A DNA stretch of 16,152 nucleotides from an uncultured Sphingomonas sp. GTDB lineage: Bacteria; Pseudomonadota; Alphaproteobacteria; Sphingomonadales; Sphingomonadaceae. The notes below the pieces were generated by a model. That model did no database searches. It saw only the letters and a list, made by a program, of their open reading frames with translations, and was not told the DNA's origin. A program made the position numbers and the translations under genes. Shown here one piece after another: positions 7,283 through 14,384 of the stretch (its first letter is position 1; the number at the start of each line of letters is the position of its first letter). The stretch covers positions 1-16,152 of the forward strand of contig CAMPIY010000014.1 of NCBI GenBank assembly GCA_946886645.1. Reading direction: 5' to 3'.

Positions 7283-8455
7283 TCAGTCGCGATACTCAAT
7301 CGTGACCTTGTTTGCGGCCGCGACAGCTCGACCAACTGCCTCACCGACACTTTGGCCCCGGGCCAGCGCCACACCCATGCGGCGGTTCTTGAGCGTGTTG
7401 GGCTTGGCGAAGAGGCGGAGATCGACTGGCTTGCCGGGTTCGCCCGTAGCGAGCGCATCTGTGACGCCGGTAAAGCCGAAGTCGTGACTTTCGCGATCCG
7501 CCAGAATGACAGCCGAGGCCGAGGGCCCGGCGAGCTCGATCGCCGGGATGGGCAGACCCAAAATTGCGCGGAGGTGGAGTTCGAACTCGTTGGGCGACTG
7601 GCTGATCAGTGTGACCATGCCGGTGTCGTGAGGACGTGGTGATAGTTCGGAGAAGATGGCGCGGTCGCCAGCAATGAAATATTCGACGCCGAAGATGCCG
7701 TAACCGCCCAGTGCGGTGACGACCTTTGTCGCCTGCTCCTGCGCGGACGCCAGCACCGCCTCGCCCATCGGATGGGGCTGCCAGCTTTCGCGATAATCGC
7801 CTTTCTCCTGGCGGTGGCCGATCGGTGGGGAGAACAGCACCCCGTCCTTTGTCGCAACGGTCAGCAGCGTGATCTCATAGTCGAAGTCGATGAATTGCTC
7901 GACGATCACGCGCGGCCGGTCGCCGCGCATGTTGGCGACGGCATAGTCGAAGGCGGTGCCCAGCTCCTCGATCGTCCGCGCCGTGCTCTGGCCCTTGCCG
8001 CTCGACGACATGACCGGCTTCACCACGGCGGGAAGGCCGACGGTCTCGGCGGCGGCGATGGCCTCGTCGCGGGTCTCGGCGAAGAGGTAGCGTGAGGTCG
8101 TAAGGCCAAGCTCCTCGGCCGCGAAGTCGCGGATGCCGTCGCGGTTCATGGTCAGCTGGACCGCCTTGGCCGAGGGGACGATATGCCAGCCCTCGCGCTC
8201 CAGCTCGCCCAGCGTCGCCGTATCGATCGCCTCGATCTCCGGGACAATATGGTCCGGCCGGTGCTTTTCGACCGCCGCCCGAAGCGCCACACCGTCGAGC
8301 ATCGGGAAGACTTCGCGCTCATCCGCGACCTGCATCGCCGGGGCGTTGTCGTAGCGATCGCAGGCGATCACCCGGCAGCCGAGGCGCTTGGCGGCGATGG
8401 CGAATTCACGGCCGAGTTCGCCGGACCCAAGGAGCATGATGGAGGCTAGGTACAT
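7283..8455 (-). CDS. purT: Formate-dependent GAR transformylase (phosphoribosylglycinamide formyltransferase 2)
   Basis: PurT makes formyl-GAR from GAR, formate and ATP in purine synthesis, without folate. The 390-residue ATP-grasp protein aligns by eye along its whole length with E. coli PurT: GSGELGRE (10-17), DRYDNAPAMQVAD (33-45), PEIEAI (72-77), LTMNRDGIR (101-109), KPVMSSSGKGQ (146-156, ATP-binding lid), GHRQEKGDYRESWQP (213-227) and FSELSPRPHDTGMV (268-281, metal/phosphate site). It lacks about a dozen N-terminal residues of the E. coli protein but keeps the full first domain. AGGAAG lies 5 bases before the ATG. The gene is divergent from a cyclophilin gene and 39 bases upstream of argC, so readthrough into the arginine genes is possible. 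Confidence 0.97.
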   Translation of the reverse strand: MYLASIMLLGSGELGREFAIAAKRLGCRVIACDRYDNAPAMQVADEREVFPMLDGVALRAAVEKHRPDHIVPEIEAIDTATLGELEREGWHIVPSAKAVQLTMNRDGIRDFAAEELGLTTSRYLFAETRDEAIAAAETVGLPAVVKPVMSSSGKGQSTARTIEELGTAFDYAVANMRGDRPRVIVEQFIDFDYEITLLTVATKDGVLFSPPIGHRQEKGDYRESWQPHPMGEAVLASAQEQATKVVTALGGYGIFGVEYFIAGDRAIFSELSPRPHDTGMVTLISQSPNEFELHLRAILGLPIPAIELAGPSASAVILADRESHDFGFTGVTDALATGEPGKPVDLRLFAKPNTLKNRRMGVALARGQSVGEAVGRAVAAANKVTIEYRD

Positions 8456-8531
8456 CGGCGCTTCCTAGCGGGGTTGCTTACGCAAGGGGAGGCGGCAATG
8501 TTGCGCGACCGATTTTGCGAAAGGCCTCTCA

Positions 8532-9419
8532 ATGCGCCCGATTGCCGCCCTTGCCCTGTTGCCCCTCATCGCCGCCGCGCCGCCGCCAGCGAAGAAGCTG
8601 ACGCCGACGGATATCGTGGCCCAGATGGGCGATGAGGCCTGGCGGACGATTCCACCCGAGGATTTGCTGGTCATGACGCTGGAAGGCGGGGCGCAGGTCG
8701 TCATCCAGCTCGCGCCGGATTTCGCGCCGGTCCATGTCGCCAACATCCGCAAGATGGCGACGGCCGGATATTGGCAGGGCTCGACGGTCTATCGGGTGCA
8801 GGACAATTATGTCTCGCAATGGGGGCTGGGCGAAGCCGAGCGGCCGCTTCCCGATGGCGTGGTGAAAGTTCCGCCGCACGAATATTGGCGGCCGGCCCAA
8901 GGGATGCCTTTTCTCGCGATCAAGGCGAGCGATCCCTATTCGAAGCAGGCAGGTTTCTCCGGCGGCTGGCCGGTCGCAACCTATAAGGACGGAACCGCCA
9001 GCCTGACCCATTGCTATGGCGCGGTCGGGGTGGCCCGCGACCTTGCCCCGGACACCGGTTCGGGTAGCGAGCTCTACACCATCATCGGCCATGCTCCCCG
9101 CCAGCTCGACCGCAACATCGCGATCGTCGGCCGAGTGATCGAGGGAATAGAGAATCTATCCTCGCTGCCACGCGGTACGGAGAAGATGGGCTTTTATGCC
9201 AAGGGACAGGTGGCCAAACCCATCCAGTCGGTCCAGCTGGCCTCGGCGATGCCGGCCGATGCCCGCCCCTCGTTCCAGTATCTCGACAATATGACGGTCG
9301 GGTTCGCGCATTATGTGCTGGTTCGGATGAACCGGGACGATGATTTTTACCGGGTGCCGGCCGGGGGCGCGGACATCTGCAACATCCCCGTCCCCATCAG
9401 GCCGACCCCGAAGAAATAG
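8532..9419 (+). CDS. Exported cyclophilin-type peptidyl-prolyl isomerase, divergent active site
   Basis: The 295-residue product has a short Sec signal peptide (about 1-16, LLPLIAAAPPP). The cyclophilin fold is recognisable from LLVMTLEGGAQVVIQLAPDFAPVHVANI (about 45-72, no run quoted in full elsewhere), then YRVQDNYVSQWG (87-98), TGSGSELYTIIG (175-186) and IVGRVIEGIENL (198-209). Compared with FHRVIPGFMIQGGD of active cyclophilins, only Arg88 and Gln96 clearly remain; the hydrophobic Phe/Met positions differ. About 65 residues are inserted between the two active-site halves, and a tail of about 80 residues follows the fold. It probably assists folding in the periplasm, but catalysis is uncertain. 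GAAAGG (8519-8524) precedes the ATG by 7 bases. The gene ends one base short of the convergent zinc-ribbon gene's stop. Confidence 0.85.
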   Translation: MRPIAALALLPLIAAAPPPAKKLTPTDIVAQMGDEAWRTIPPEDLLVMTLEGGAQVVIQLAPDFAPVHVANIRKMATAGYWQGSTVYRVQDNYVSQWGLGEAERPLPDGVVKVPPHEYWRPAQGMPFLAIKASDPYSKQAGFSGGWPVATYKDGTASLTHCYGAVGVARDLAPDTGSGSELYTIIGHAPRQLDRNIAIVGRVIEGIENLSSLPRGTEKMGFYAKGQVAKPIQSVQLASAMPADARPSFQYLDNMTVGFAHYVLVRMNRDDDFYRVPAGGADICNIPVPIRPTPKK

Positions 9420-9420
9420 T

Positions 9421-9681
9421 CTAGGCGGCCCAGGCCTGGCCGGTATCGCGGTTGCGGTGCTGGATCACGATCGGCGCATTGTGATGGCGCATGCTGGCCT
9501 CGGCCAGTGGAAGCGCCGTCGTGCAGAAGGCGCATTCGGCCGAAACCCTGCCGATCAGCCACTGGGTGCGCCCGCAGCCCGGGCAATGATTCACTTCATG
9601 CTCGCGGTAAACGACGTGGTAGCCGCGACCCGCCGGATCGTGCCGCATCTGCAGATCGCTGAGCGTCGGTACTGATGCCAT
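9421..9681 (-). CDS. Small zinc-ribbon protein of unknown function (86 aa)
   Basis: Two CxxC knuckles, HCPGCGRTQW (Cys33, Cys36) and ECAFCTTALP (Cys50, Cys53), are separated by 13 residues, the geometry of a zinc ribbon. The flanks are rich in His (HEVNH, MRHHNAP). There is no signal peptide or membrane segment, so it is cytoplasmic; the role is unknown, and binding to nucleic acid or another protein is only a guess. I use ATG 9679-9681 because AAAGGA lies 8 bases ahead, while the earlier ATG at 9688-9690 would overlap that ribosome site. It lies 63 bases after ybbP on the same strand and could share its transcript. Its stop is separated by one base from the cyclophilin stop. Confidence 0.75.
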   Translation of the reverse strand: MASVPTLSDLQMRHDPAGRGYHVVYREHEVNHCPGCGRTQWLIGRVSAECAFCTTALPLAEASMRHHNAPIVIQHRNRDTGQAWAA

Positions 9682-9744
9682 GTGGAACATCCTTTCGGCT
9701 TGCTTGAACGGCCGACGGGAAGTTGGGTTGCATCGACGATGCCG

Positions 9745-12228
9745 TCAGAGCGCCCGCAGTCCCTGAGCGGGACGGACGTTAAGCGCCGGAAGCGCCGCCA
9801 GAAATGCCGCGAGGACCGCGAGGAATATGGCGCCGAGCGGCACCAGGGCGAGGGTGACCCAATCGGGGCTGAACGGGAATTCGAACCAGCGGGTAACGAT
9901 GAGGCGTGCCGCCATCGCGCCCGCCGCGAAGGCCGTCAGCGCGACCGCCGACGAGAGCAAAGCGAACTCGATCAGCTGGCTTCGGATGACCTCGGCGCGG
10001 GTGGCGCCGACAAGGCGGAGCAGGACGATGTCGCGCGCCCGCTGGCGCCGGGTGGCGACAACCGAGCCGGCCAGCACGATCATTCCCATGAGGATGGCGA
10101 AGCCGGTCGCGACGCGGACCGCGCCGTCGATCGATTCGAGCAGCGAGCGAACCTGGGCCACGATGTCGGACACCCGAATCGCGCTGACCATCGGCAGTTC
10201 CCTGGTCAGGCGCCGCTCAAAAGCGAGGGTCGGACGCCCTTCACCCGGAGCGACGGTCGCCATCAGCGTGTATGGCGCGCTTTCGACCGTGCCGGGCGCG
10301 AAGATGATTGCGAAGTTGAAGCCCATGCTGCGCCAGTCAATCTCCCGCAGCGAGGCGATCCGGGCGGTGATCGGGCGGCCGAGCACGGCGACCGTCAGCG
10401 TGTCTCCGACCTTCAGGTTCAGGGCGGTCGCGGCATCGACGTCGATGCTGACCAGCGGCGGGCCGCGATAATCGGCGGGCCACCATTCGCCGGCGACAAC
10501 CCGGTTGGCGGGCGGAAGCTCCCGCGCGAAGGTCAGGCCGCGGTCGCCGCGCAGAATCCATGCGCCCTCCGGAATCGCCTTCATGTCGGCAACGCGGACG
10601 CCATTGACCTCGGTCACCGGGCCGCGAAGCGAGGGGACCAGGCGAAGCTCGGCGCCGGGCAGCTCGGCCTTGGCGATCGCATCGAAGCGATCCCGCTCGG
10701 CGCGGGGAATATCGACGAGGAACAGGGCCGGCGCCCGCTTGGGAACGGTCGAATCGATCTCGGCAAGGACGCTCGACGCCGTTGCCGCCAGGGTCACCAG
10801 GAGCGTGAGCCCCAGCCCAAGCGACACGGCCAGCCGTCCCGTTGGTGCTCCGGGCCGGTCGAGCGCGGCAATTCCCAGGCGGGTGACCGGCCCGCCGAGG
10901 TGCCTTGCCCGCCGTGCCGCCCATCGGACCGCGAAGCCCAGCAGCGCGAACAGGGCGCACAGCGAGGCAATGGCCGCGATCCCGATGGCGGCGAAGGCCG
11001 GATCGCTGGCGGTGAAGATGGCGAGCGCCGCGGCGAGGCCGAGCGCGATCGTCGGGACGATGAAGCTCCGCCAGTGCATCGGCTCGGCGTCCGCGACATC
11101 GCCCCGGAGCAGCCGCGCCGGGCGGGTTTCGCCGGCATTGGCGATCATCCGCCAGCTCGCGGCAAAGCTGATGAGCAGGCCGAACAGTGCCGCTTCGCCG
11201 AGCGCCAGCCATTGCGGCGAAGGGTCGGGCGCGACCGGCAGGAAAGGCGCCGCGATCCCCGCGACCAGGGCCGGCGCAAAGGCTCCCGCCGCGAGCCCGG
11301 CCAGGATCGCAAGCGCGGCGATCAGCCCGATCTCGGCCCCCAGCATGGCATTCACGGTCCGGCGCGGGGTTCCGATCAGCTTGAGGATGGCGATGCTCTG
11401 GCGCCGCGACGCGGCGAAGGCCGCAGCCGCGCTCGACATGCCAAGCCCGCCGATGGCGAGTGCCGAGAGCGCCACGAGCAACAGCATCTGGCCAAGCCGA
11501 TCAACGAACCGCCGGGTGCCGCCGCCCGCATCCCCGCGGTCGCTGGCCCGCCATCCGCCTTCCGGGAAACGCTGCTGGAAGCTCTTGCCCGCCGCTTCCG
11601 GGTCGGCGCTTTCGGGAAGGATCAGCCGGTAGCTGGTCGTCGTCAGGCTTCCAGGCTGGATGAGTCCCGTCATCGCGAGGCCGGCTTGGTCCATCAGCGC
11701 GGGCGGGGCGAGGGCGAAGCCGCTGGCGCTGGGCATCTTCTCGATGATCGCGGCCAGCCGGAAGGACCCGTTGCCGACGCGCAGCGTGTCGCCGACCCTC
11801 AGGCCGAGCCGGTCCGCCGCATCTCGACCGATGGCAATCTCGGCACCGGCGGGGCGGTGACCGCCAGGCGCGAGCTCGAGCCGGCCCGCCAGCGGCCAGG
11901 CCGGATCGATGCCCGACAGCTCGGTCAACATGCTTCCGCCGTCCGGCGCTGCCAGCATGGCGCGGGTCGTGACGCTCTTCGACGAGCGACCGAGTTGGTC
12001 GATCGCTTGCTTTTCCTCGGCGGTCGCCTCGCGCTGCGCCACCGACAGCAACAGGTCGCCGCCCAGCAATTGCCGTCCATTGGCGGCGATTGCGCTGTCG
12101 ATCGACGAGGCAAGGCTGGTGACCGAGGCGAGGCCGGCGGTGGCGATGGCGAGGCACAGCCACAGCAGGCCGAGCCCCGAAAGCCCGCCCCTCAGGTCGC
12201 GGATCGCCAGGCGGAAAGCATTGGTCAC
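9745..12228 (-). CDS. ybbP: ABC transporter permease, YbbP family (double FtsX-like)
   Basis: The 827-residue membrane protein has about ten hydrophobic segments: near 16-42, 245-275, 296-330, 339-358, 388-408, 411-436, 465-490, 704-726, 752-777 and 790-816. Large periplasmic domains lie at about 43-240 and 491-700. Two FtsX-like coupling stretches are seen after the first half-repeat and near the C-terminus (RRQSIAILKLIGTPRRTV at 275-292; RARDIVLLRLVGATRAEV at 730-747). This is the YbbP plan, related to LolCE and MacB-type mechanotransmission permeases. It would pair with the ATPase encoded just upstream. The GTG start (12226-12228) overlaps the ybbA stop (GTGA). The substrate is unknown; linkage to a TesA-like esterase suggests lipid or ester-related envelope work (inference). 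Confidence 0.92.
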   Translation of the reverse strand: MTNAFRLAIRDLRGGLSGLGLLWLCLAIATAGLASVTSLASSIDSAIAANGRQLLGGDLLLSVAQREATAEEKQAIDQLGRSSKSVTTRAMLAAPDGGSMLTELSGIDPAWPLAGRLELAPGGHRPAGAEIAIGRDAADRLGLRVGDTLRVGNGSFRLAAIIEKMPSASGFALAPPALMDQAGLAMTGLIQPGSLTTTSYRLILPESADPEAAGKSFQQRFPEGGWRASDRGDAGGGTRRFVDRLGQMLLLVALSALAIGGLGMSSAAAAFAASRRQSIAILKLIGTPRRTVNAMLGAEIGLIAALAILAGLAAGAFAPALVAGIAAPFLPVAPDPSPQWLALGEAALFGLLISFAASWRMIANAGETRPARLLRGDVADAEPMHWRSFIVPTIALGLAAALAIFTASDPAFAAIGIAAIASLCALFALLGFAVRWAARRARHLGGPVTRLGIAALDRPGAPTGRLAVSLGLGLTLLVTLAATASSVLAEIDSTVPKRAPALFLVDIPRAERDRFDAIAKAELPGAELRLVPSLRGPVTEVNGVRVADMKAIPEGAWILRGDRGLTFARELPPANRVVAGEWWPADYRGPPLVSIDVDAATALNLKVGDTLTVAVLGRPITARIASLREIDWRSMGFNFAIIFAPGTVESAPYTLMATVAPGEGRPTLAFERRLTRELPMVSAIRVSDIVAQVRSLLESIDGAVRVATGFAILMGMIVLAGSVVATRRQRARDIVLLRLVGATRAEVIRSQLIEFALLSSAVALTAFAAGAMAARLIVTRWFEFPFSPDWVTLALVPLGAIFLAVLAAFLAALPALNVRPAQGLRAL

Positions 12229-12896
12229 GCGGCGAAGCGGCCGTCGGACATATGGACCGTCCGCCCGGCCCTGGCGGCGACCGCCGGGTCGTGCGTGATG
12301 ACCAGCAGGCCCGCGCCGGCGGCGCCCGCGCGCTCGAACAGCAGGTCGATGATCGCGGCGCCCGTCGCGCTGTCGAGATTGCCGGTGGGCTCGTCCGCCA
12401 GCAGCAATTGCGGCCGGGGCGCGGTGGCCCGTGCGATGGCGACGCGCTGCTGCTCGCCCCCCGACAATTGCGCCGGATAGTGGGTCAGCCGATGGCCCAG
12501 CCCGACCTGCTCCAGCTCGAACGCCGCCCGCCCGCGCGGGTCTTCGGCGCCGGCGAGCTCCAGCGGGACCGATACATTTTCCAGCGCGGTCATGGTCGGC
12601 AGCAGGTGAAACGCCTGGAGGATGATTCCCAGCGAGCGCCCCCTAAGCCGGGCCAGATCGTCCTCGCTCACTCCATCGATCGGTTGGCCGGCAAGCCGGA
12701 CCTTGCCCGCGTCCGCCCGCTCCAGGCCGGCGATGATCGCCATCAGGGAGCTTTTCCCGGAACCCGACGGGCCAAGCACCGCGACGCTCTCGCCCGGATC
12801 GAGCCGCAGACTGACGCCTTTCAATATTTCGGTCCGGACATCGCCCGTCCCGAGCGTCAGCCGGATATCTTGAAGATCGATCAGGGGTTCGCTCAT
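12225..12896 (-). CDS. ybbA: ABC transporter ATP-binding protein, YbbA family
   Basis: The 223-residue ATPase has every ABC motif: Walker A GPSGSGKS (42-49), Q-loop Gln94 in LQAFHLLP, signature LSGGEQQRVAIARA (144-157), Walker B LLLADEP (164-170) with catalytic Glu169, D-loop NLDS (173-176) and switch His202 in THDP. The short length and MacB/LolD-like sequence fit YbbA. It should dimerise on the cytoplasmic side of YbbP and drive it by ATP hydrolysis. Its stop overlaps the ybbP start, so the pair is translationally coupled. It is divergent from the tesA-like gene with only 54 bp between the starts, the same tesA/ybbAP neighbourhood known in E. coli, which suggests a conserved functional link. 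Confidence 0.95.
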   Translation of the reverse strand: MSEPLIDLQDIRLTLGTGDVRTEILKGVSLRLDPGESVAVLGPSGSGKSSLMAIIAGLERADAGKVRLAGQPIDGVSEDDLARLRGRSLGIILQAFHLLPTMTALENVSVPLELAGAEDPRGRAAFELEQVGLGHRLTHYPAQLSGGEQQRVAIARATAPRPQLLLADEPTGNLDSATGAAIIDLLFERAGAAGAGLLVITHDPAVAARAGRTVHMSDGRFAA

Positions 12897-12950
12897 GGAC
12901 GGTAGCTAGGTGGCTTGTTCCGCGTCCACAATGGCCCCACCTTGCAGCCC

Positions 12951-13577
12951 ATGATCCGCCGGTCGATATCCGCCGCCCTTCTGTCGATCCTTCTGACCGC
13001 CGCCGCGCCGGCGCCGGAGCGCCCGCTCGTGCTGGCGTTCGGCGACAGTTTGACCGCCGGCTACGGCCTCGACAGCGGGCTCGGCTTCGCTCCGCAACTT
13101 CAGGCGACGCTTCGCCGCCACGGGATTGCGGCCGAGGTGGTCGACGGCGGCGTGTCGGGTGATACCAGCGAAGCCGGCAAGGCGCGGCTCGGCTGGACCA
13201 TCGACGGGTTGCCGCGCAAGCCCGACCTCGTCGTGCTGGAACTTGGCGCCAACGACATGCTCCGCGGGCTCGATCCGGCGCTGACCCGGGCCAACCTCGA
13301 CGCGATCCTGGGCGAGCTGAAACGCCGGAATATCAAGGTGCTGATCGCGGGAATGCGGGCCGCACCCAATCTCGACCCGGCCTATGTCGCGCGGTTCGAG
13401 GCGATCTATCCGGAGCTGGCGAAGCGGAACGGGGCCGCGCTCTACCCTTTTTTCATGGAGGGGGTGGCCGGGCAGAAGGGCATGACCCAGCCGGACGGAA
13501 TGCATCCGACGTTCGAGGGAGTGAAGCGGATCGTGACCGGGATAACGCCCGCCGTGAAGCGGGCGCTGGGTCGCTAG
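12951..13577 (+). CDS. tesA: Exported SGNH esterase, TesA-like (arylesterase/lysophospholipase)
   Basis: The 208-residue product has a signal peptide (MIRRSISAALLSILLTAAAP) and all SGNH blocks. Nucleophile Ser33 lies in FGDSLTAGYGL (30-40), block II Gly in GGVSGDT (66-72), Asn101 in ELGANDML (97-104), and Asp182 and His185 in DGMHPTFEG (182-190). It hydrolyses esters or thioesters in the periplasm; TesA of E. coli is a thioesterase, lysophospholipase and arylesterase. I use ATG 12951, directly ahead of the signal peptide; the frame also opens from a TTG at 12915, which would add non-signal residues. The ribosome site is weak. It is divergent from ybbAP. Its stop (TAG 13575-13577) shares two bases with the stop of the convergent PilZ gene. 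Confidence 0.92.
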   Translation: MIRRSISAALLSILLTAAAPAPERPLVLAFGDSLTAGYGLDSGLGFAPQLQATLRRHGIAAEVVDGGVSGDTSEAGKARLGWTIDGLPRKPDLVVLELGANDMLRGLDPALTRANLDAILGELKRRNIKVLIAGMRAAPNLDPAYVARFEAIYPELAKRNGAALYPFFMEGVAGQKGMTQPDGMHPTFEGVKRIVTGITPAVKRALGR

Positions 13578-13894
13578 GCCTCGAGGCCTTCCAGCGAAAT
13601 CGGCTCGGCAAACTCGGCGCCGATCTTGCTGCCGGCGATCCAGCGGACCAGGGCATTGGCGCGCTCGCGGCCCGGCAGGATCAGCCAGATGCGCGTTCCG
13701 ACCTCGAAATGGCCCTCGGCCTCCGCCATGAATCCGGTTTCGGAGATGTTGAGGACCTTCGCCTCGAACCCTTCGCTGCCCAGTTCGCGAACCTTCGCGC
13801 CGATTTCGACCAGATGGCGGGCCGTTCGGCGACGGTCGCCGTGCTCGCGATCTTCCTCGATTCGCGCCTTGATCATCGAAAAATTCATCTCCAC
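13574..13894 (-). CDS. Single-domain PilZ protein (second of a pair)
   Basis: This 106-residue PilZ domain should bind cyclic di-GMP. The RxxxR motif is RRTAR (22-26), in DRRRTARHLVEIG, and the (D/N)xSxxG motif is NISETG (49-54). The end WIAGSKIGAEF is the usual last beta strand. It has no other domain or signal, so it is a cytoplasmic adaptor whose partner is unknown. I place the start at GTG 13892-13894: TTGGAG, which overlaps the stop of the upstream PilZ gene, stands 7 bases before it, and only four bases separate the two genes. ATG 13886-13888 is the alternative but has no proper spacing. The two PilZ proteins are different in sequence, so this is not a recent duplication. The stop overlaps the tesA-like stop (CTAG). 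Confidence 0.87.
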   Translation of the reverse strand: MEMNFSMIKARIEEDREHGDRRRTARHLVEIGAKVRELGSEGFEAKVLNISETGFMAEAEGHFEVGTRIWLILPGRERANALVRWIAGSKIGAEFAEPISLEGLEA

Positions 13895-13898
13895 GCGG

Positions 13899-14204
13899 TT
13901 ACTCCAACGGCTGGCTGAATGATATGCCCATCCGTCCGTCGCGTAACCAGCGCACCTGACCCGCAATCGCGCCCCGGTCAAGCAATTGAAGCGACACATT
14001 TTCCGCGATGTGGGCATCGCCGCCAAAGCGTATCATCGCGCCGGAACGCGAAAGATTCACCAGGGTCACGACATGGTTGCGCTTGCGAAGCGTAAGCACG
14101 CCCGTGCGGGAGGCGGCTTCGATCCGCTCCTCGCCCCGCTCGTCGAACATGCGCTTGACGGTACGCGGGATCATGTCCCCATGCAGATAGAAACGCGAAG
14201 ACAT
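13899..14204 (-). CDS. Single-domain PilZ protein (first of a pair)
   Basis: The 101-residue product is another stand-alone PilZ domain. RGEER (23-27) gives the RxxxR motif and NLSRSG (50-55) the (D/N)xSxxG motif; QVRWLRDGRMGISF (83-96) matches the C-terminal strands. Both c-di-GMP contact motifs are therefore intact. ATG 14202-14204 is chosen because GGAAGG lies 7 bases upstream; the frame reads open 30 bases further but that part looks non-coding. Upstream are a dyad and a CATAAT -10-like element (14241-14246). It probably heads a two-gene transcript with the next PilZ gene and may control motility, surface polysaccharide or a cell-wall function through c-di-GMP (family knowledge; no target can be named). 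Confidence 0.87.
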   Translation of the reverse strand: MSSRFYLHGDMIPRTVKRMFDERGEERIEAASRTGVLTLRKRNHVVTLVNLSRSGAMIRFGGDAHIAENVSLQLLDRGAIAGQVRWLRDGRMGISFSQPLE

Positions 14205-14232
14205 GGCGAGCCTTCCCCCAATTCGGCGGAAC

Positions 14233-14249
14233 AAGCATTCATTATGCTT
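14233..14249. promoter_or_regulatory. Dyad with -10-like element upstream of the PilZ pair
   Basis: AAGCAT (14233-14238), TCATT, ATGCTT (14244-14249) is a perfect 6-bp inverted repeat in the divergent region between the PilZ pair and the L,D-transpeptidase gene. Read on the minus strand it contains CATAAT (14241-14246), a 5 of 6 match to a -10 box, about 37 bases ahead of the PilZ start. No clear -35 is seen. It may be an operator-promoter overlap. The remaining divergent sequence also contains AAACC-A-GGTTT, a 5-bp dyad near 14281-14292. Confidence 0.35.
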
Positions 14250-14384
14250 CCCAACTGTTTAAGGATTGGTAGCTCGCCTCGAAACCAGGTTTAAAGGCCC
14301 TGTTCGCCCTAGTCCGCCCGGTTCATCCTGTGTAAGCTCGGCTTCTGCTAGCAATGTAGGTCATCGAAGCGAGGGGTAAGATCA

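Noticed and set aside
8456..8531. Purine-type operator between purT and the cyclophilin gene
   Set aside because: TTACGCAAGG faintly resembles half of a PurR site, but no second half is present and alphaproteobacteria do not generally use that repressor.
9730..9742. GCATC-GAC-GATGC hairpin after ybbP as a terminator
   Set aside because: A 5-bp stem with no T run is too weak to support the call.
9682..12480. Very long plus-strand open frame (932 codons) opposite ybbP and ybbA
   Set aside because: It is a GC-driven antisense frame: the translation is Arg/Gly/Asp-rich low-complexity with no domain, while the minus strand encodes clear YbbP and YbbA with full motifs.
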